64,000 bases of DNA from Burkholderia mayonis (GCF_001523745.2 NZ_CP013386.1:1550001-1614000), one strand, 5' to 3'. Positions 51,009-60,840 are shown, counted from the first letter of the stretch. Program-made: numbers and translations. The notes: a model not told the origin generated them from the sequence alone.

Positions 51009-52118
51009 TCAGTAGCCGAAGCGCGTCGCCATCTCGTCGATCAATTGCCGCTGAAACGCGTTGAAGCGTTCGCCGGGCTGCTGCGCGATCGCGAGCTCGA
51101 GCATCGGATCGGCGACGTCGGTGCGCATGTCCGACAGCGCCTCGACGATCGCATGTCCGCAAAACGGTACATAGGCCTCCGAATAACCGCCTTCGTGAAC
51201 GACGACGAGCCGCCCGCCGCAGTGCCGCTGCGCGGCTTCCTTCACCGCATGCGTCATGAACCGGTAGCTGTCGCTGTGCAATTGCATTCGCGCGAGCGGG
51301 TCGACCGCGTTCGCGTCGAGCCCGCTCGCGACGACGATGAGCTCCGGCTTGAACGCGTCGAGCGCGGGCAGCACGATCCGCTCGAACGTGTAGCGGTACG
51401 CATCGTCGCCCGCGCCCGCGAGCAGCGGAACGTTGACGTTCGCGCCGACGCCCGCGCCCGCGCCGCGCTCGTCGGCGCCGCTGTAGCCGGGCGGAAAGCA
51501 GCGGTCCTGATGCAGCGAGATCGTCAGCGTGTGCGGATCGTCATAGTAGATCGCCTGCGTGCCGTTGCCGTGATGCACGTCCCAGTCGATCACGGCGACG
51601 CGCTCGACCCGGTGCGTCGCGCGCGCGGCCTCGAGTGCGATCGGAATGTTCGCGAAGAGGCAAAAGCCCATCGGCTTGTCGCGCAGGCAATGGTGGCCGG
51701 GCGGGCGCGACAGCGAGAATGCGTTTGCCGCGCGCTCGGCGAGCACGGCGTCGACGGCGGCGAGCGCAAGCCCCGCCGACAGCGCCGCGATTTCGTAGCT
51801 GCCCTTGCCGAACGGCGCGAGCTCGCCGAGCTCGCCGCCGCCCGCGTCGCTCGCGCGCTTGAACACTTCGAGGTAATGCGCGGGATGAATGCGCAGCAGA
51901 TCGGCGTCGGTTGCCGCGGGCGCGCTTTGCATGTCGAGACGTGCGGCGAGCCCCGATGCGTGCACGAGCGACAGCAGTCGCCGCTTCGAGTCGGGCGATT
52001 CCGCATAGCCCGCGCTCGACGGCGGCTGCACCCAGCCGCCGACCGGAAAGAACAGCGCGTGCGCGCCGCCCGTGTGCCAGAAAGTGCGTTCGTCGGTGAA
52101 GAAAGCGGTTTTTTTCAT
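51009..52118 (-). CDS. Histone-deacetylase-fold amidohydrolase
   Basis: A 369-residue class II deacetylase-like enzyme. Motifs are SRPPGHHC (His142, His143), VIDWDVHHGNGTQ (zinc ligands Asp180 and His182), SGLDANAVDP (third ligand Asp268), and GGYSEAYVPFCG. Bacterial relatives cleave acetyl groups from polyamines or other acetylated amines. The substrate is not fixed by sequence. It is the last gene of a leftward porin-MFS-deacetylase run, suggesting uptake then deacetylation of an external compound (inference). Confidence 0.9.
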   Translation of the reverse strand: MKKTAFFTDERTFWHTGGAHALFFPVGGWVQPPSSAGYAESPDSKRRLLSLVHASGLAARLDMQSAPAATDADLLRIHPAHYLEVFKRASDAGGGELGELAPFGKGSYEIAALSAGLALAAVDAVLAERAANAFSLSRPPGHHCLRDKPMGFCLFANIPIALEAARATHRVERVAVIDWDVHHGNGTQAIYYDDPHTLTISLHQDRCFPPGYSGADERGAGAGVGANVNVPLLAGAGDDAYRYTFERIVLPALDAFKPELIVVASGLDANAVDPLARMQLHSDSYRFMTHAVKEAAQRHCGGRLVVVHEGGYSEAYVPFCGHAIVEALSDMRTDVADPMLELAIAQQPGERFNAFQRQLIDEMATRFGY

Positions 52119-52165
52119 TGCGATGAGCTGAAGCGATGAAGGAAGGGAGGAAACGACATGCGGCG

Positions 52166-53353
52166 TCAATGCGCGCCGCGCTCGACGCGCAGCAGCGCCG
52201 CGAGCGAGACGACGGACACGATTGCGGCGATCGTAAACAGCGCGCGCAGCGTGCCGCCGCCGTCGAGCAGCAGCCCGGCGACGAGCGGTCCGGCGGCGAG
52301 CCCCGCGCCGATCACAAGATTGAGCGTCGCGATCAGGCGTCCCGTCGTATCGACAGCCGCGACGCTCGCGAGAATGAACGGCAGGACGAACGTCCACGCA
52401 AACTTGAAGCTGAAGATCGCCGTCGTGTAGCCGGATGCGTTGGGCATCGCCGCGAGCATGACGAGCGATGCGGCGAGGATGCCGTATCCGACGTAGAGCA
52501 TCGCGCGCCGCGCGGCGCGGCCGCCTAGGTACGACGCGAGCGCGGCGCCCGCGATCCCCATCAGGCTCGCGATCGCGAGCACAGTGCCGCTCGCCTGCGC
52601 GTCGAAGCCGACCGCGGCCGCGGCCTTGTTCGCGAAGGTCCACACGCCGCCGATCGCGAGATAGAACGTCAGCACGCCGCCGATCGCGAGCGCGGTCGGT
52701 GCGCGCGACGCATCCGGACGTGCGCCGCGGGCGCGCCGGGGACGCGCGCGCGGCACGGCCGGAAAGCGGTTCGCGAGCGGCGCCGCGCACAGCGCGAGCG
52801 CGGCGAGCACTGCATACAGCGCGCGCAATCCGACTGCATCGAACAGATGCGGCAGCAGAAAGAGACCGGCCGCGCCCGCGATCAACTGGCCGACGACCCA
52901 GAGCCCGTAGACGCGATCGCTATTGCCGCTCGCCGCGGCGCTCGTCATGCAGAGCACCATCAGCGTGCCGCCGCCGAGCGCCGTTACCGCGCGCAGCGCG
53001 AGGAGCGGGACGAAGTCCGGCATCGTCACGGCAGTCGCGAGATTGCCGACGCAGAACGCGGCGGTCGCGCACCACGCGACGCGCCGCGCGTCGATGCGCC
53101 CGAGCCACAGATACGACGGCAGCGTCGCGAGGCTGAACGCGCCCAGCTCGACGAAGAAGTACGTGCCGATCTGCGACGCCGATAGTCCGAGCTGCACGCC
53201 GAGCTGCCCGGCGACGACGGGTGCGACGAGCAGCAGGAGCGGCGTGATCGCAGCGAACGCGACGAGCGCGGCGAGCGTGCCGCTCGTGAAATCGGGCGCG
53301 TCGTCGGACGGTGTCGCAGACGGCAGCGTGGAATCTTGTAGCAGTGTTTTCAT
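52166..53353 (-). CDS. MFS transporter
   Basis: A 395-residue major facilitator with 12 hydrophobic segments, starting MKTLLQDSTLPSATPSDDAP, then TLAALVAFAAITPLLLLVAP and the A-loop LWLGRIDARRVAWCAT. The two-halves linker is an Arg/Ala-rich stretch around residues 200-222. It is 23 bp downstream of the porin gene and 47 bp before the deacetylase gene, so the three are likely one operon. Substrate unknown. Confidence 0.9.
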   Translation of the reverse strand: MKTLLQDSTLPSATPSDDAPDFTSGTLAALVAFAAITPLLLLVAPVVAGQLGVQLGLSASQIGTYFFVELGAFSLATLPSYLWLGRIDARRVAWCATAAFCVGNLATAVTMPDFVPLLALRAVTALGGGTLMVLCMTSAAASGNSDRVYGLWVVGQLIAGAAGLFLLPHLFDAVGLRALYAVLAALALCAAPLANRFPAVPRARPRRARGARPDASRAPTALAIGGVLTFYLAIGGVWTFANKAAAAVGFDAQASGTVLAIASLMGIAGAALASYLGGRAARRAMLYVGYGILAASLVMLAAMPNASGYTTAIFSFKFAWTFVLPFILASVAAVDTTGRLIATLNLVIGAGLAAGPLVAGLLLDGGGTLRALFTIAAIVSVVSLAALLRVERGAH

Positions 53354-53376
53354 GGTCGTGATCTCGAAGGCTCGAT

Positions 53377-54432
53377 TCAGAAAACGTGGTACATGCCGAG
53401 CATCGCGCCGCACTGCGATGTGCCGGCGAGCGGCGTCGGGTCGTATTCGTAGACGGTCTGCGCGCTCCGGCCGCTGTTCTTCGCGTGGCCGAGATTCAGG
53501 TATGCGACGGTGCGCTTCGACAGCGAATAGGTCGTGCTCGAGATGAAGAGCGTCGGGTGGCCGATCTGCGGCGTCGGCGAATCGGTGTGATAGACGCCGC
53601 CCGCGAAGCCGAGGCGTCCGCTCGTCTGATAGCGCGCGCCGCCCCAGACGATCGTGCGCGCGGGATCGAGATCGCCCGTCAGGCGCTCGACGCCCGCATA
53701 GACGATGAGCGGCAGCGACGCGAACGCATAGTGCGCGGCGAACGTGCCGATCTCGCGCCGCTGCGCGGAGCGGTCGACGCCGGCGTCGAGCGTGCCGTGC
53801 GATTGATGCACGACGGCGCTCGCCGACAGCCCGTTGCTCGTGAACTGTCCGCCGAGTTCGAGCACGCGGCCGGCGCGCGTGTTGCCGGCGATGCCGCCCG
53901 TCGCGGCGAGCGCCTCGACGTCGAAGCCCGCGAACGTCGCCGACTGGTACTTGATCGAGTTGTCGATGAAGTTCGCCGACGGCGGCACGAGGACGCCCTG
54001 GCCGCTGTACGCCGCGTACCAGAGCGGGTCGTAGAAGAGTGTCTTGTCGAACAGCGTGCTGAACTGACGGCCGAGCGTGACGGTGCCGACCGGGCCGCCG
54101 ATGCCGACGTACGCACCGCGAAAGAACGCGTAGCCCGGCACCGTCGCCGTACCGTCGTTCAGGTTGATGCCTTGCTCGAGCTTGAAGCGCGCGCGCCAGC
54201 CGCCGCCGAGATCCTCTTCGCCTTTCAGGCCGATCTGGGACGGTAGGATTCCGTAATTCTGCAGCCGCCATGCGCCTTTTTGGCCGTCGGCATGCGACAG
54301 ATATTGCATGCCGGCATCGGCGACGCCGTACAGCGTGAGCGTCGACTGGGCATGCGTCGACCCGGATAGCGCGGCGAGCGTCGCGGTTGCCGCGAGCGCG
54401 CGTCGTCTGCGTGTGTGCCTGAACGTCCTCAT
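53377..54432 (-). CDS. Gram-negative porin (OmpC/Omp38 type)
   Basis: A 351-residue outer-membrane trimeric porin. The signal peptide is MRTFRHTRRRRALAATATLA with cleavage after THAQ. The mature start is STLTLYGVADAGMQYLS, then GSQIGLKGEEDLGGGWRARF-like strand pairs with the basic/acidic constriction residues. The C-terminal strand ends in Phe (GMYHVF), as required for BAM recognition. It is likely the outer-membrane gate of the same uptake operon. The start at 54432 is 320 bp from the divergent LuxR gene. Confidence 0.92.
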   Translation of the reverse strand: MRTFRHTRRRRALAATATLAALSGSTHAQSTLTLYGVADAGMQYLSHADGQKGAWRLQNYGILPSQIGLKGEEDLGGGWRARFKLEQGINLNDGTATVPGYAFFRGAYVGIGGPVGTVTLGRQFSTLFDKTLFYDPLWYAAYSGQGVLVPPSANFIDNSIKYQSATFAGFDVEALAATGGIAGNTRAGRVLELGGQFTSNGLSASAVVHQSHGTLDAGVDRSAQRREIGTFAAHYAFASLPLIVYAGVERLTGDLDPARTIVWGGARYQTSGRLGFAGGVYHTDSPTPQIGHPTLFISSTTYSLSKRTVAYLNLGHAKNSGRSAQTVYEYDPTPLAGTSQCGAMLGMYHVF

Positions 54433-54510
54433 CGCTTCGTTTCTCCAAACCGGGTGATCGTTTTTGTGGGAGGCATCCGCAGTGTCGGTAGCAGCGATGC
54501 CGCTGCAAAG

Positions 54511-54526
54511 CCGTTCAGATGAACGG
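54511..54526. promoter_or_regulatory. Palindrome CCGTTCA-GA-TGAACGG
   Basis: A perfect 7-bp inverted repeat in the divergent porin/LuxR gap. A second, half-symmetric site CCGTTCAAATGG with the same left arm lies 116 bp away at 54627-54638. This is the kind of paired site a LuxR-type dimer could use to control the porin operon and its own gene (inference). Confidence 0.55.
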
Positions 54527-54626
54527 TGCGGGAAACCCTCGAGGCGTCCTGAATGCCGTCGCGCCGGTGCGTATGCGCGGTCCCGGGGCGGCGGCGCGGA
54601 TGCTGCGGCGCAGCAGCGCACCGATA

Positions 54627-54642
54627 CCGTTCAAATGGATGG
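54627..54642. promoter_or_regulatory. Second CCGTTCARATG-type site
   Basis: CCGTTCAAATGGATGG matches the left arm and centre of the palindrome at 54511 and is 110 bp upstream of the LuxR gene. Confidence 0.4.
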
Positions 54643-54752
54643 GGCATTCGCGCGGTCGTGCGCGGGCGGTTTTCAAAAAAGACCGACGGCTATAATCGAT
54701 CGCTCATCGAAGCGCGCAAGGCCGGCGATACGGGCGGGCAAGGGAGCGGTCA

Positions 54753-55901
54753 GTGGTGGCGATCAGAGCGGGAATCCGGCAGGACATCGATGCGCTGCGC
54801 GACGTGCCGGCGGCAATCGTGCTCGACGCCGCCGCGTGGCCGCCGCTTGCGCTGCGCAGGCGCGACTTCGACGGCGTCACGCAGACGCCGGGCGCGGCGT
54901 CTCGCGAGCTGAGCCTGTTCCTGCTCGACCTGTATGCGGTTGCGAGCCGCGCGTCGATCGGCGAATTCGAATGCCGGTTCTTCCAGCTGCTGTCGCGCTA
55001 TCTGCCGTTCGACGCCGGATGGACGGGCGTCGCGAACCACACGCCGACCGGCCCCGTGATGCACAACAGCTATCTGTACCGGCTGCCGCACGAGTTCTTC
55101 ACCGACTGGAAGCGCGTGCGCGATTGCGATCCGCTCGCGCATCGCACCTTGCATGGCGCGTACGGCCAGGCGGCGATCCTGTCGGTCGTCGAACCGGGAC
55201 TCGACGGCCGGTTTCGCGACTGGTGCGTCAAGTACGGGCTTGCTCAGCTCATGTGCGTGTGCACGCTCGACCGTCGTTTCGGACTCACGACGTTCATGTC
55301 GATCTACCGGCAGGGCTTGAATCGTCAGTTTACCGAAGACGACGCGCGCCGCTACGAAGACGTCATTCCACACCTCGCGGCCGCATTGACGATCAATCGC
55401 GCCGCGCAATTGAGCCGCTTGCGCAGCGAGGCGGCCGCGTCGACGGTGCGCGCGATCTGCGACAACTTCGGCGTACTGCATCACGCGGACGCCGGCTTCG
55501 GCGCGGTGCTGCGAACCGAGTGGCCCGACTGGAGCGGCTCGCGGCTGCCGCCGGCGCTCGTCGATCACATGCGCCGCCATGCGTCGCAGGCGTACTCGGG
55601 CGATGCGCTGCGAATGCGCTGCATGCCCGTCGCCGGATTGTTCCAGCTGGAGGTGCGGCCTCGCTCGCTGCTCGACCGCCTGAGCCCGCGCGAGCTCGCG
55701 GCGATCCGCTATTACGGCGAAGGGCGCTCGCACAAGGAAGTCGCGCAGCAGATGGAGATCGCGCCCGCTACCGTGCGCCATTATCTGCGCTGCGCGTATC
55801 GCAAGCTCGGGATGCACGACAAGAGCCAGATCTCGGGCGTGCTCGGCGAGATCGATCGCGCTGCTGAAGGAATCGGCGCGGAGCGCGACGGCGGCGGGTG
55901 A
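54753..55901 (+). CDS. LuxR-family transcriptional regulator
   Basis: A 382-residue regulator. The C-terminal GerE/LuxR helix-turn-helix is at about residues 309-366, with LSPRELAAIRYYGEGRSHKE and VAQQMEIAPATVRHYLRCAY and a Lys-rich end. The N-terminal about 200 residues are a GAF-like sensor (FFQLLSRYLPFDAGWTGVAN, and QLMCVCTLDRRFGLTTFMSI). Start GTG 54753 (or 54756), with AAGGGAGCGG 8 bp upstream. It is divergent from the porin-MFS-deacetylase operon and so is probably its regulator. Confidence 0.88.
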   Translation: MVAIRAGIRQDIDALRDVPAAIVLDAAAWPPLALRRRDFDGVTQTPGAASRELSLFLLDLYAVASRASIGEFECRFFQLLSRYLPFDAGWTGVANHTPTGPVMHNSYLYRLPHEFFTDWKRVRDCDPLAHRTLHGAYGQAAILSVVEPGLDGRFRDWCVKYGLAQLMCVCTLDRRFGLTTFMSIYRQGLNRQFTEDDARRYEDVIPHLAAALTINRAAQLSRLRSEAAASTVRAICDNFGVLHHADAGFGAVLRTEWPDWSGSRLPPALVDHMRRHASQAYSGDALRMRCMPVAGLFQLEVRPRSLLDRLSPRELAAIRYYGEGRSHKEVAQQMEIAPATVRHYLRCAYRKLGMHDKSQISGVLGEIDRAAEGIGAERDGGG

Positions 55902-55996
55902 CGCGCGATCCGAGCCTGGCATCGCCCCGCGAAATGGTTGTGACCGCAACTATTCGGCTCTATGCTCGTCGCTTCATCGAACGAGGAGGCATGCAT

Positions 55997-56995
55997 ATGG
56001 ATCGAGCACCGGTGCGCGCGGCGATCGTCGGGATCGGCGCGATCGGCGGATTGTTCGCGGCGGCGTTGGCGCGCGCGGGCTGGGACGTGAGCGCCTTCGC
56101 GCGTGGCGCGACGCTCGACGCGTTGCGCGAGCGCGGGCTGCGGATCGTCGGCGAGGCGGGCAGGTCGGGCGAAGAGGCGGCGGTCGCGTTGCGCGCGAGC
56201 GACGACGCGCACGCGCTCGGCGTGCAGGATTACATCGTCGTCGCGCTGAAGGCGCAGGCGCTGCCCGGCGTCGCCGCGCGCCTCGCGCCGCTCGTCGGGC
56301 CGCGGACGATCATCGTCGCCGCAATGAACGGCCTGCCGTGGTGGTTTTTCGACGGCTTCGGCGGGCCGCTCGACGGCGTCGTGCTCGACGCGGTCGACCC
56401 GGGCGGCGCGACGGCCGCGGCGCTGCCGCCTGCGCGCTCGGTCGGTTGCGTCGTCCATCTTTCGTCGGCGACGCGCGAGCCGGGCGTCGTCGTGCGCGGG
56501 CGCGGCAACCGGCTGATCGTCGGCGCGCCGCGGCCCGAACTGCGCGATCCGACCGCGCACGTCGCCGACGCGCTCGCGGCGGGCGGCTTCGACGTCGAGC
56601 GCTCGGCCGACATTCGCACCGACATCTGGGCGAAGCTCTGGGGCAACATGAACATGAATCCGCTGAGCGCGCTGACGGGCTCGGCGGCGGATCGCCTGCT
56701 CGACGATCCGCATACGCACGAGCTCGCGCTGCGGATGATGGAGGAGGCCGACGCGATCGGTGCGCGGCTCGGGTTGTCGGCCGGGATGAGCGGTCCGGAG
56801 CGGATCGCGGTGACGCGCCAGCTCGGCGCGTTCAAGACGTCGATGCTGCAGGATCTGGAGACGGGGCGGCCGCTCGAGATCGGGCCGATTCTGGGCGTGT
56901 TCCCGGAGCTCGGCCGCAAGCTCTGCGTGCCGACGCCGTATTGCGACGCGGTGCTCGGGCTGCTGCGGCAGCGTGCGTTCAATTCCGGGCTGTGA
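55997..56995 (+). CDS. Ketopantoate reductase-like (ApbA/PanE family) dehydrogenase
   Basis: A 332-residue NADPH enzyme with Rossmann motif AAIVGIGAIGGLFAAALARA, catalytic-Lys region VVALKAQALPGVAARLAPLV, and IWAKLWGNMNMNPLSALTGS. It may be PanE or a related ketoacid reductase. panB/panC are not adjacent, so the family call is safer. ATG 55997 is chosen because GAGGAGG sits 7 bp upstream. An ATG two codons earlier (55991) would leave no space for that ribosome site. Confidence 0.85.
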   Translation: MDRAPVRAAIVGIGAIGGLFAAALARAGWDVSAFARGATLDALRERGLRIVGEAGRSGEEAAVALRASDDAHALGVQDYIVVALKAQALPGVAARLAPLVGPRTIIVAAMNGLPWWFFDGFGGPLDGVVLDAVDPGGATAAALPPARSVGCVVHLSSATREPGVVVRGRGNRLIVGAPRPELRDPTAHVADALAAGGFDVERSADIRTDIWAKLWGNMNMNPLSALTGSAADRLLDDPHTHELALRMMEEADAIGARLGLSAGMSGPERIAVTRQLGAFKTSMLQDLETGRPLEIGPILGVFPELGRKLCVPTPYCDAVLGLLRQRAFNSGL

Positions 56996-57000
56996 CGTGT

Positions 57001-57304
57001 CGTGCGGCGGGCGGTGGCCGATCGACGCGGGCGGCTCGTGAAGGCGCCGCGCGACGGCGCTGCGTCCATCCGCGCGAGCGGGGCGGGCAACGCTCGGGCG
57101 CGTGTCGTCGACGCGAAGCCGCGATGCTCGCCGATCAGCCGATCAGCCGATCAGCCGATCAGCCGATCAGCCGATTCTCCGAATTCCGACGTGGGCGAAC
57201 AGCCGGCAGAAAACGCGAACGAATCGTTACCGCCGCGACTACCCGACTCACGGACCCGACGCCCGCGCGTACCAAGCGGGTTCGGCCGCCCGCCCGTCGA
57301 GCGT
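57001..57304. other. Intergenic region with 8-bp tandem repeat
   Basis: No gene. It contains the CCGATCAG array (next entry). Confidence 0.6.
57131..57170. repeat. 8-bp tandem repeat CCGATCAG x5
   Basis: Five perfect units and a sixth partial one. It is likely a variable-number tandem repeat. Confidence 0.92.
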
Positions 57305-57754
57305 TCAATCCGCCCGTTCCCGCGCGCCGGCGATGATCTTGTCGAGCGCGCGGCTGAATGCGGCTTTCTCGCTTTCGCTCAGGCAATCGAGCAGCAAGGC
57401 GTTCCACTTTTGCGCGATCGGCATGATTTTCCGGTTGAGCGCGGCGCCCGCCGGCGTGAGCGCGATCAGCACGACGCGTCCGTCGGCGTCGCTCGGGCTG
57501 CGCTTGACGAGCCCGCGCCGGATCAGCGCCTCGGCCGCGCGGCTCGCCTGACTCTTGTCGAGGTTCGCGCGCCGCGCGAGCTCCATGATCGAGAACGGCC
57601 CGAACGCGCCGACCGACGCGATGATCCGCGCCTCGGGCAGCGATACGCCGAGCTTCGTCTGATACAGATCGCCGATGCCGCGGTCGGAGAGCTTGTTCAG
57701 CACGTGCATCCGGTAGGTCATGAACTGGTCGAGCCCGACTTTGCTGCCTGTCAT
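57305..57754 (-). CDS. MarR-family transcriptional regulator
   Basis: A 149-residue MarR protein with winged helix SIMELARRANLDKSQASRAA and EALIRRGLVKRSPSDADGRV, flanked by dimerisation helices. Its gene lies 95 bp downstream of the glycerate kinase gene, on the same strand. The regulon is unknown, and the kinase is a plausible co-transcribed neighbour. Confidence 0.92.
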   Translation of the reverse strand: MTGSKVGLDQFMTYRMHVLNKLSDRGIGDLYQTKLGVSLPEARIIASVGAFGPFSIMELARRANLDKSQASRAAEALIRRGLVKRSPSDADGRVVLIALTPAGAALNRKIMPIAQKWNALLLDCLSESEKAAFSRALDKIIAGARERAD

Positions 57755-57849
57755 GTCGTGTCCTGAATGAGGGGTGCGGGCCCGATTGTTGCCGCATCGC
57801 GGCGTGCGGTCAACGGTGCCGCCCGCGCGGGCCGCACGTGCCGAGCGTG

Positions 57850-59019
57850 TCAGACCCGGCCGTAGCGCAGCCGCGTCAGTTGCTCGGCCTCGTTCTCGAG
57901 CAGGCGCGCGGCGTCGCGCAGCGCGACGTCGAGCGTGATCGGGCCGGGCGCAGGCGAGAAGCAGCCGTCGAAATGACCAGACAATTGCGGCAGCGCCGCC
58001 GCATCGACCGCGCCCGACAGCAGCGTCGCTGGCACGCCTGCCGCGCGCGCGTGCCGGCACGCGACGAACGGCGCCTTGCCGTGCAGCGTCTGCGCATCCG
58101 AGCGGCCTTCGCCCGTGATCATCCAGTTCGCGCCCGCGAGCGCCGCGTCGAGGCCGATCTGCCGCGCGACGACATCGGCGCCCGGCTCGAAGCGCGCGCC
58201 GAGCACGTGCAGCGCGAAGCCGAGCCCGCCCGCCGCGCCGGCGCCGGGCAGATCGCGGGCGCGACCGGCGGAAGTCCCCGTGGGACGGCGGTCGAGCGCC
58301 GCCTCGACGAGCGTCGCGAAATGGTCGAGCGCCGCGTCGAGCGGCGCGACCTGCGCGGGCGTCACGCCCTTTTGCGGGCCGAACACGGCGGTCGCGCCGT
58401 GCTCGCCCGTGAGCGGATTGTCGACGTCGGACATCGCGACGAACGACGTCTCGGCAAGGCGCGCGTCGAGCTCGGCGACGTCGACGCTCGCGACGTGCGC
58501 GAGCCGCTCGGGCGTCGGCTCGATCTCGCGGCCGTGCGCGTCGAACGCGCGCAGCCCGAGGCCGGCGAGCAGGCCTGCGCCGGCGTCGTTCGTGCTGCTG
58601 CCGCCGAGCGCGACGTAGAACGTGCGTACGCCTTCGTCGAGAAGGGCGCGGATCGCGTCGCCCAGGCCCCGCGTGCTGCGCGCGGCGACGGGCGCGCTCA
58701 TGCCGGCCGGATCGGTGATGCCGACGATTTCCGCCGTCTCGACGATCGCCGTGCGCGCGTCGATGAGGCCGACGGCCGCGTCGCGCGGCGCGAGCGACGC
58801 GCCGGGCACGCGCAGCGTGCGGCGCGTGCTGCCGTGCGCGAGGAGCGCGTCGAGCGTGCCTTCGCCGCCGTCCGCCATCGGGCAGCGCCGCACGACGGCG
58901 TCGGGGCGCGCCCGCGCGACGCCCGCGGCGATCGCGTTCGCCACCTGTTCGGCGGATAGCGACCCCTTGAACGAGTCGGGCGCAATGACGACGACGGGCG
59001 CGGGCGAATGCTGCGGCAT
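57850..59019 (-). CDS. Glycerate kinase (GarK/GlxK type)
   Basis: The enzyme phosphorylates D-glycerate to 2-phosphoglycerate. The 389-residue protein starts MPQHSPAPVVVIAPDSFKGS, then has RRCPMADGGEGTLDALL, GGSSTNDAGAGLLAGLG and the glycine-rich PGAGAAGGLGFALHVLG, all hallmarks of the glycerate kinase I fold. With a tartronate semialdehyde reductase-like enzyme at 20.3 kb it could complete glyoxylate assimilation from allantoin (inference). The ATG at 59019 is used. Confidence 0.92.
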   Translation of the reverse strand: MPQHSPAPVVVIAPDSFKGSLSAEQVANAIAAGVARARPDAVVRRCPMADGGEGTLDALLAHGSTRRTLRVPGASLAPRDAAVGLIDARTAIVETAEIVGITDPAGMSAPVAARSTRGLGDAIRALLDEGVRTFYVALGGSSTNDAGAGLLAGLGLRAFDAHGREIEPTPERLAHVASVDVAELDARLAETSFVAMSDVDNPLTGEHGATAVFGPQKGVTPAQVAPLDAALDHFATLVEAALDRRPTGTSAGRARDLPGAGAAGGLGFALHVLGARFEPGADVVARQIGLDAALAGANWMITGEGRSDAQTLHGKAPFVACRHARAAGVPATLLSGAVDAAALPQLSGHFDGCFSPAPGPITLDVALRDAARLLENEAEQLTRLRYGRV

Positions 59020-59481
59020 GGTGTCTCCGGATGTCGTTCGTGATGACGGGCGGATCGCGCGGGCGGGCACGGTGGATGCGGTGGACATGCGAGCGGCGCG
59101 AGGACCGGCGGGGATCGAAAAGGGAGCTTACCCGATGGCCCGCGGCTGCGGGATACCGCGCCGCGCATGTCCGGGATCGCACGGAGGGCGCCGCGTGCGC
59201 GATGCTGCGGCGCGCCACCGCCTGAACTCGCGGTGAGAGGAAAATAGTTTGCTAGAATAGTCGATTCTTCCGGCCAAAGCCGTTGCTCCAAGCCGCCGAA
59301 CGAGTCGCATGCGGAAAGTTGCACGCGGGAGTCGCACGCGGGGCTGAGCGAGCCGCCAGCGCGGCCTGCGCCCGATGCGCTCGCACGAGCGAACGGACGG
59401 TGCGCGACAGCGCGTCCGTCGCAAGGCTGGCACGGCAAGGAAAAACCGATTCGCTCGAATAATTTTAGGACGATTGAAGCC
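59020..59481. other. Promoter and leader region of tig
   Basis: A 460-bp gap between divergent glycerate kinase and tig. An extended -10-like element TGCTAGAAT at 59250-59258 could drive tig with a roughly 215-nt leader. No other feature is clear. Confidence 0.4.
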
Positions 59482-60828
59482 ATGGCTAACGTTGTTGAAA
59501 ACCTCGGCAAGCTCGAACGCCGCGTGACGATCTCCCTGCCGAAGGATGTCGTGCAGAAGGAGATCGACGCCCGTATTCAGAAACTCGCGAAGAACGTGCG
59601 CATGCCGGGCTTCCGCCCGGGCAAGGTGCCGCTCAAGATGGTCGCGCAGCAGTATGCGGGCCAGGTCGAGGCGGAGGTGCTGAGCGACAAGATCGGTCAG
59701 GAGTTCTTCACGATCAGCCGCGCGGAGAACCTGCGCGTCGCGGGCCAGCCGAGCTTCGAGCCGAAGCAGGACGCAGCGGAGGGCGCGTACGCGTTCGACG
59801 CGACGTTCGAGGTGTACCCGGAAGTGAAGATCGGCGCGCTCGAGACGGCTGAAGTCGAGCGCTCGACGACGTCGATCGGCGACGCCGAAATCGACCGCAC
59901 GCTCGACATCCTGCGCAAGCAGCGCGTGCACTTCCACGCGCGCGGCGAAGGCGGCGAGCACGGCGACGGCGGCGCGGACACGGCGGTGCAGAACGGCGAC
60001 CGTGTGACGGTCGATTTCGTCGGCAAGATCGACGATGTCGCATTCCAGGGCGGCACGGCCGAAGACTTCGTGTTCGTGCTCGGCGAAGGGCGGATGCTGC
60101 CCGAATTCGAGACGGCGGCGCTCGGCCTGAAGACGGGCGAGTCGCGCGAATTCGACCTGAAGTTCCCGGACGACTACCACGGCAAGGACGTGGCGGGCAA
60201 GACCGCGCAGTTCACGGTCACGACGAAGAAGGTCGAGTGGCCGCACCTGCCGGCGATCGACGCCGATTTCGCGAAGTCGCTCGGCGTCGAGGACGGCGAT
60301 CTGACCAAGATGCGCGGCGAGATCAAGGAAAACCTCGAGCGCGAGGCGAAGCGCCGCACGCAGTCGATCGTGAAGAACCAGGTGATGGACGCGCTCTTGA
60401 AGATTTCCGAGCTCGACGTGCCGAAGGCGCTGATCGAGCAGGACCAGCAGCGCCTCGTCGAGATGGCTCGTCAGGATCTCTCGCAGCGCGGCGTGCCGAA
60501 CGCGAAGGATGCGCCGATTCCGGCCGAAATGTTCGCCGATCAGGCCGAGCGCCGCGTGAAGCTCGGCCTTGTGCTGGCCGAGCTGGTGAAGGCGAACGGC
60601 CTCGAGGCGAAGCCGGAGCAGATCCGTGCGGAAGTCGACGAATTCGCGAAGAGCTACGAAGACCCGAAGGAAGTGGTCCGCTGGTATTATTCGAATCAGC
60701 AGCGCCTTGCCGAAATGGAAGCGTTCGTCGTTGAGAGCAACGTCGTCGATTTCGTGCTGGGCAAGGCGAAGGTGACGGACAAGGAAGTAAGCTTCGAAGC
60801 ACTGGCGAGCGCAACGGCGCAAGCATAA
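59482..60828 (+). CDS. tig: Trigger factor
   Basis: A ribosome-associated chaperone and prolyl isomerase. The 448-residue protein has the ribosome-binding signature GFRPGKVP in [19 protein letters not shown] (about residue 45), the FKBP-like PPIase domain ([20 protein letters not shown]) and a long helical C-terminal arm domain. It heads tig-clpP-clpX-lon, the standard order. A terminator follows tig, so downstream genes need their own promoters or readthrough. Confidence 0.97.
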   Translation: MANVVENLGKLERRVTISLPKDVVQKEIDARIQKLAKNVRMPGFRPGKVPLKMVAQQYAGQVEAEVLSDKIGQEFFTISRAENLRVAGQPSFEPKQDAAEGAYAFDATFEVYPEVKIGALETAEVERSTTSIGDAEIDRTLDILRKQRVHFHARGEGGEHGDGGADTAVQNGDRVTVDFVGKIDDVAFQGGTAEDFVFVLGEGRMLPEFETAALGLKTGESREFDLKFPDDYHGKDVAGKTAQFTVTTKKVEWPHLPAIDADFAKSLGVEDGDLTKMRGEIKENLEREAKRRTQSIVKNQVMDALLKISELDVPKALIEQDQQRLVEMARQDLSQRGVPNAKDAPIPAEMFADQAERRVKLGLVLAELVKANGLEAKPEQIRAEVDEFAKSYEDPKEVVRWYYSNQQRLAEMEAFVVESNVVDFVLGKAKVTDKEVSFEALASATAQA

Positions 60829-60840
60829 GTGTTGCTCTAG

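Larger units (their letters stand above)
54433..54752. other. Divergent control region between porin operon and LuxR gene
   Basis: A 320-bp gap. It contains one perfect palindrome at 54511-54526 and a related site at 54627-54642 (separate entries). No gene is present. Confidence 0.6.

Noticed and set aside
57131..57170. Possible CRISPR-like repeat array
   Set aside because: The units are 8 bp with no spacers, so this is a simple tandem repeat. No cas genes were seen anywhere in the window.
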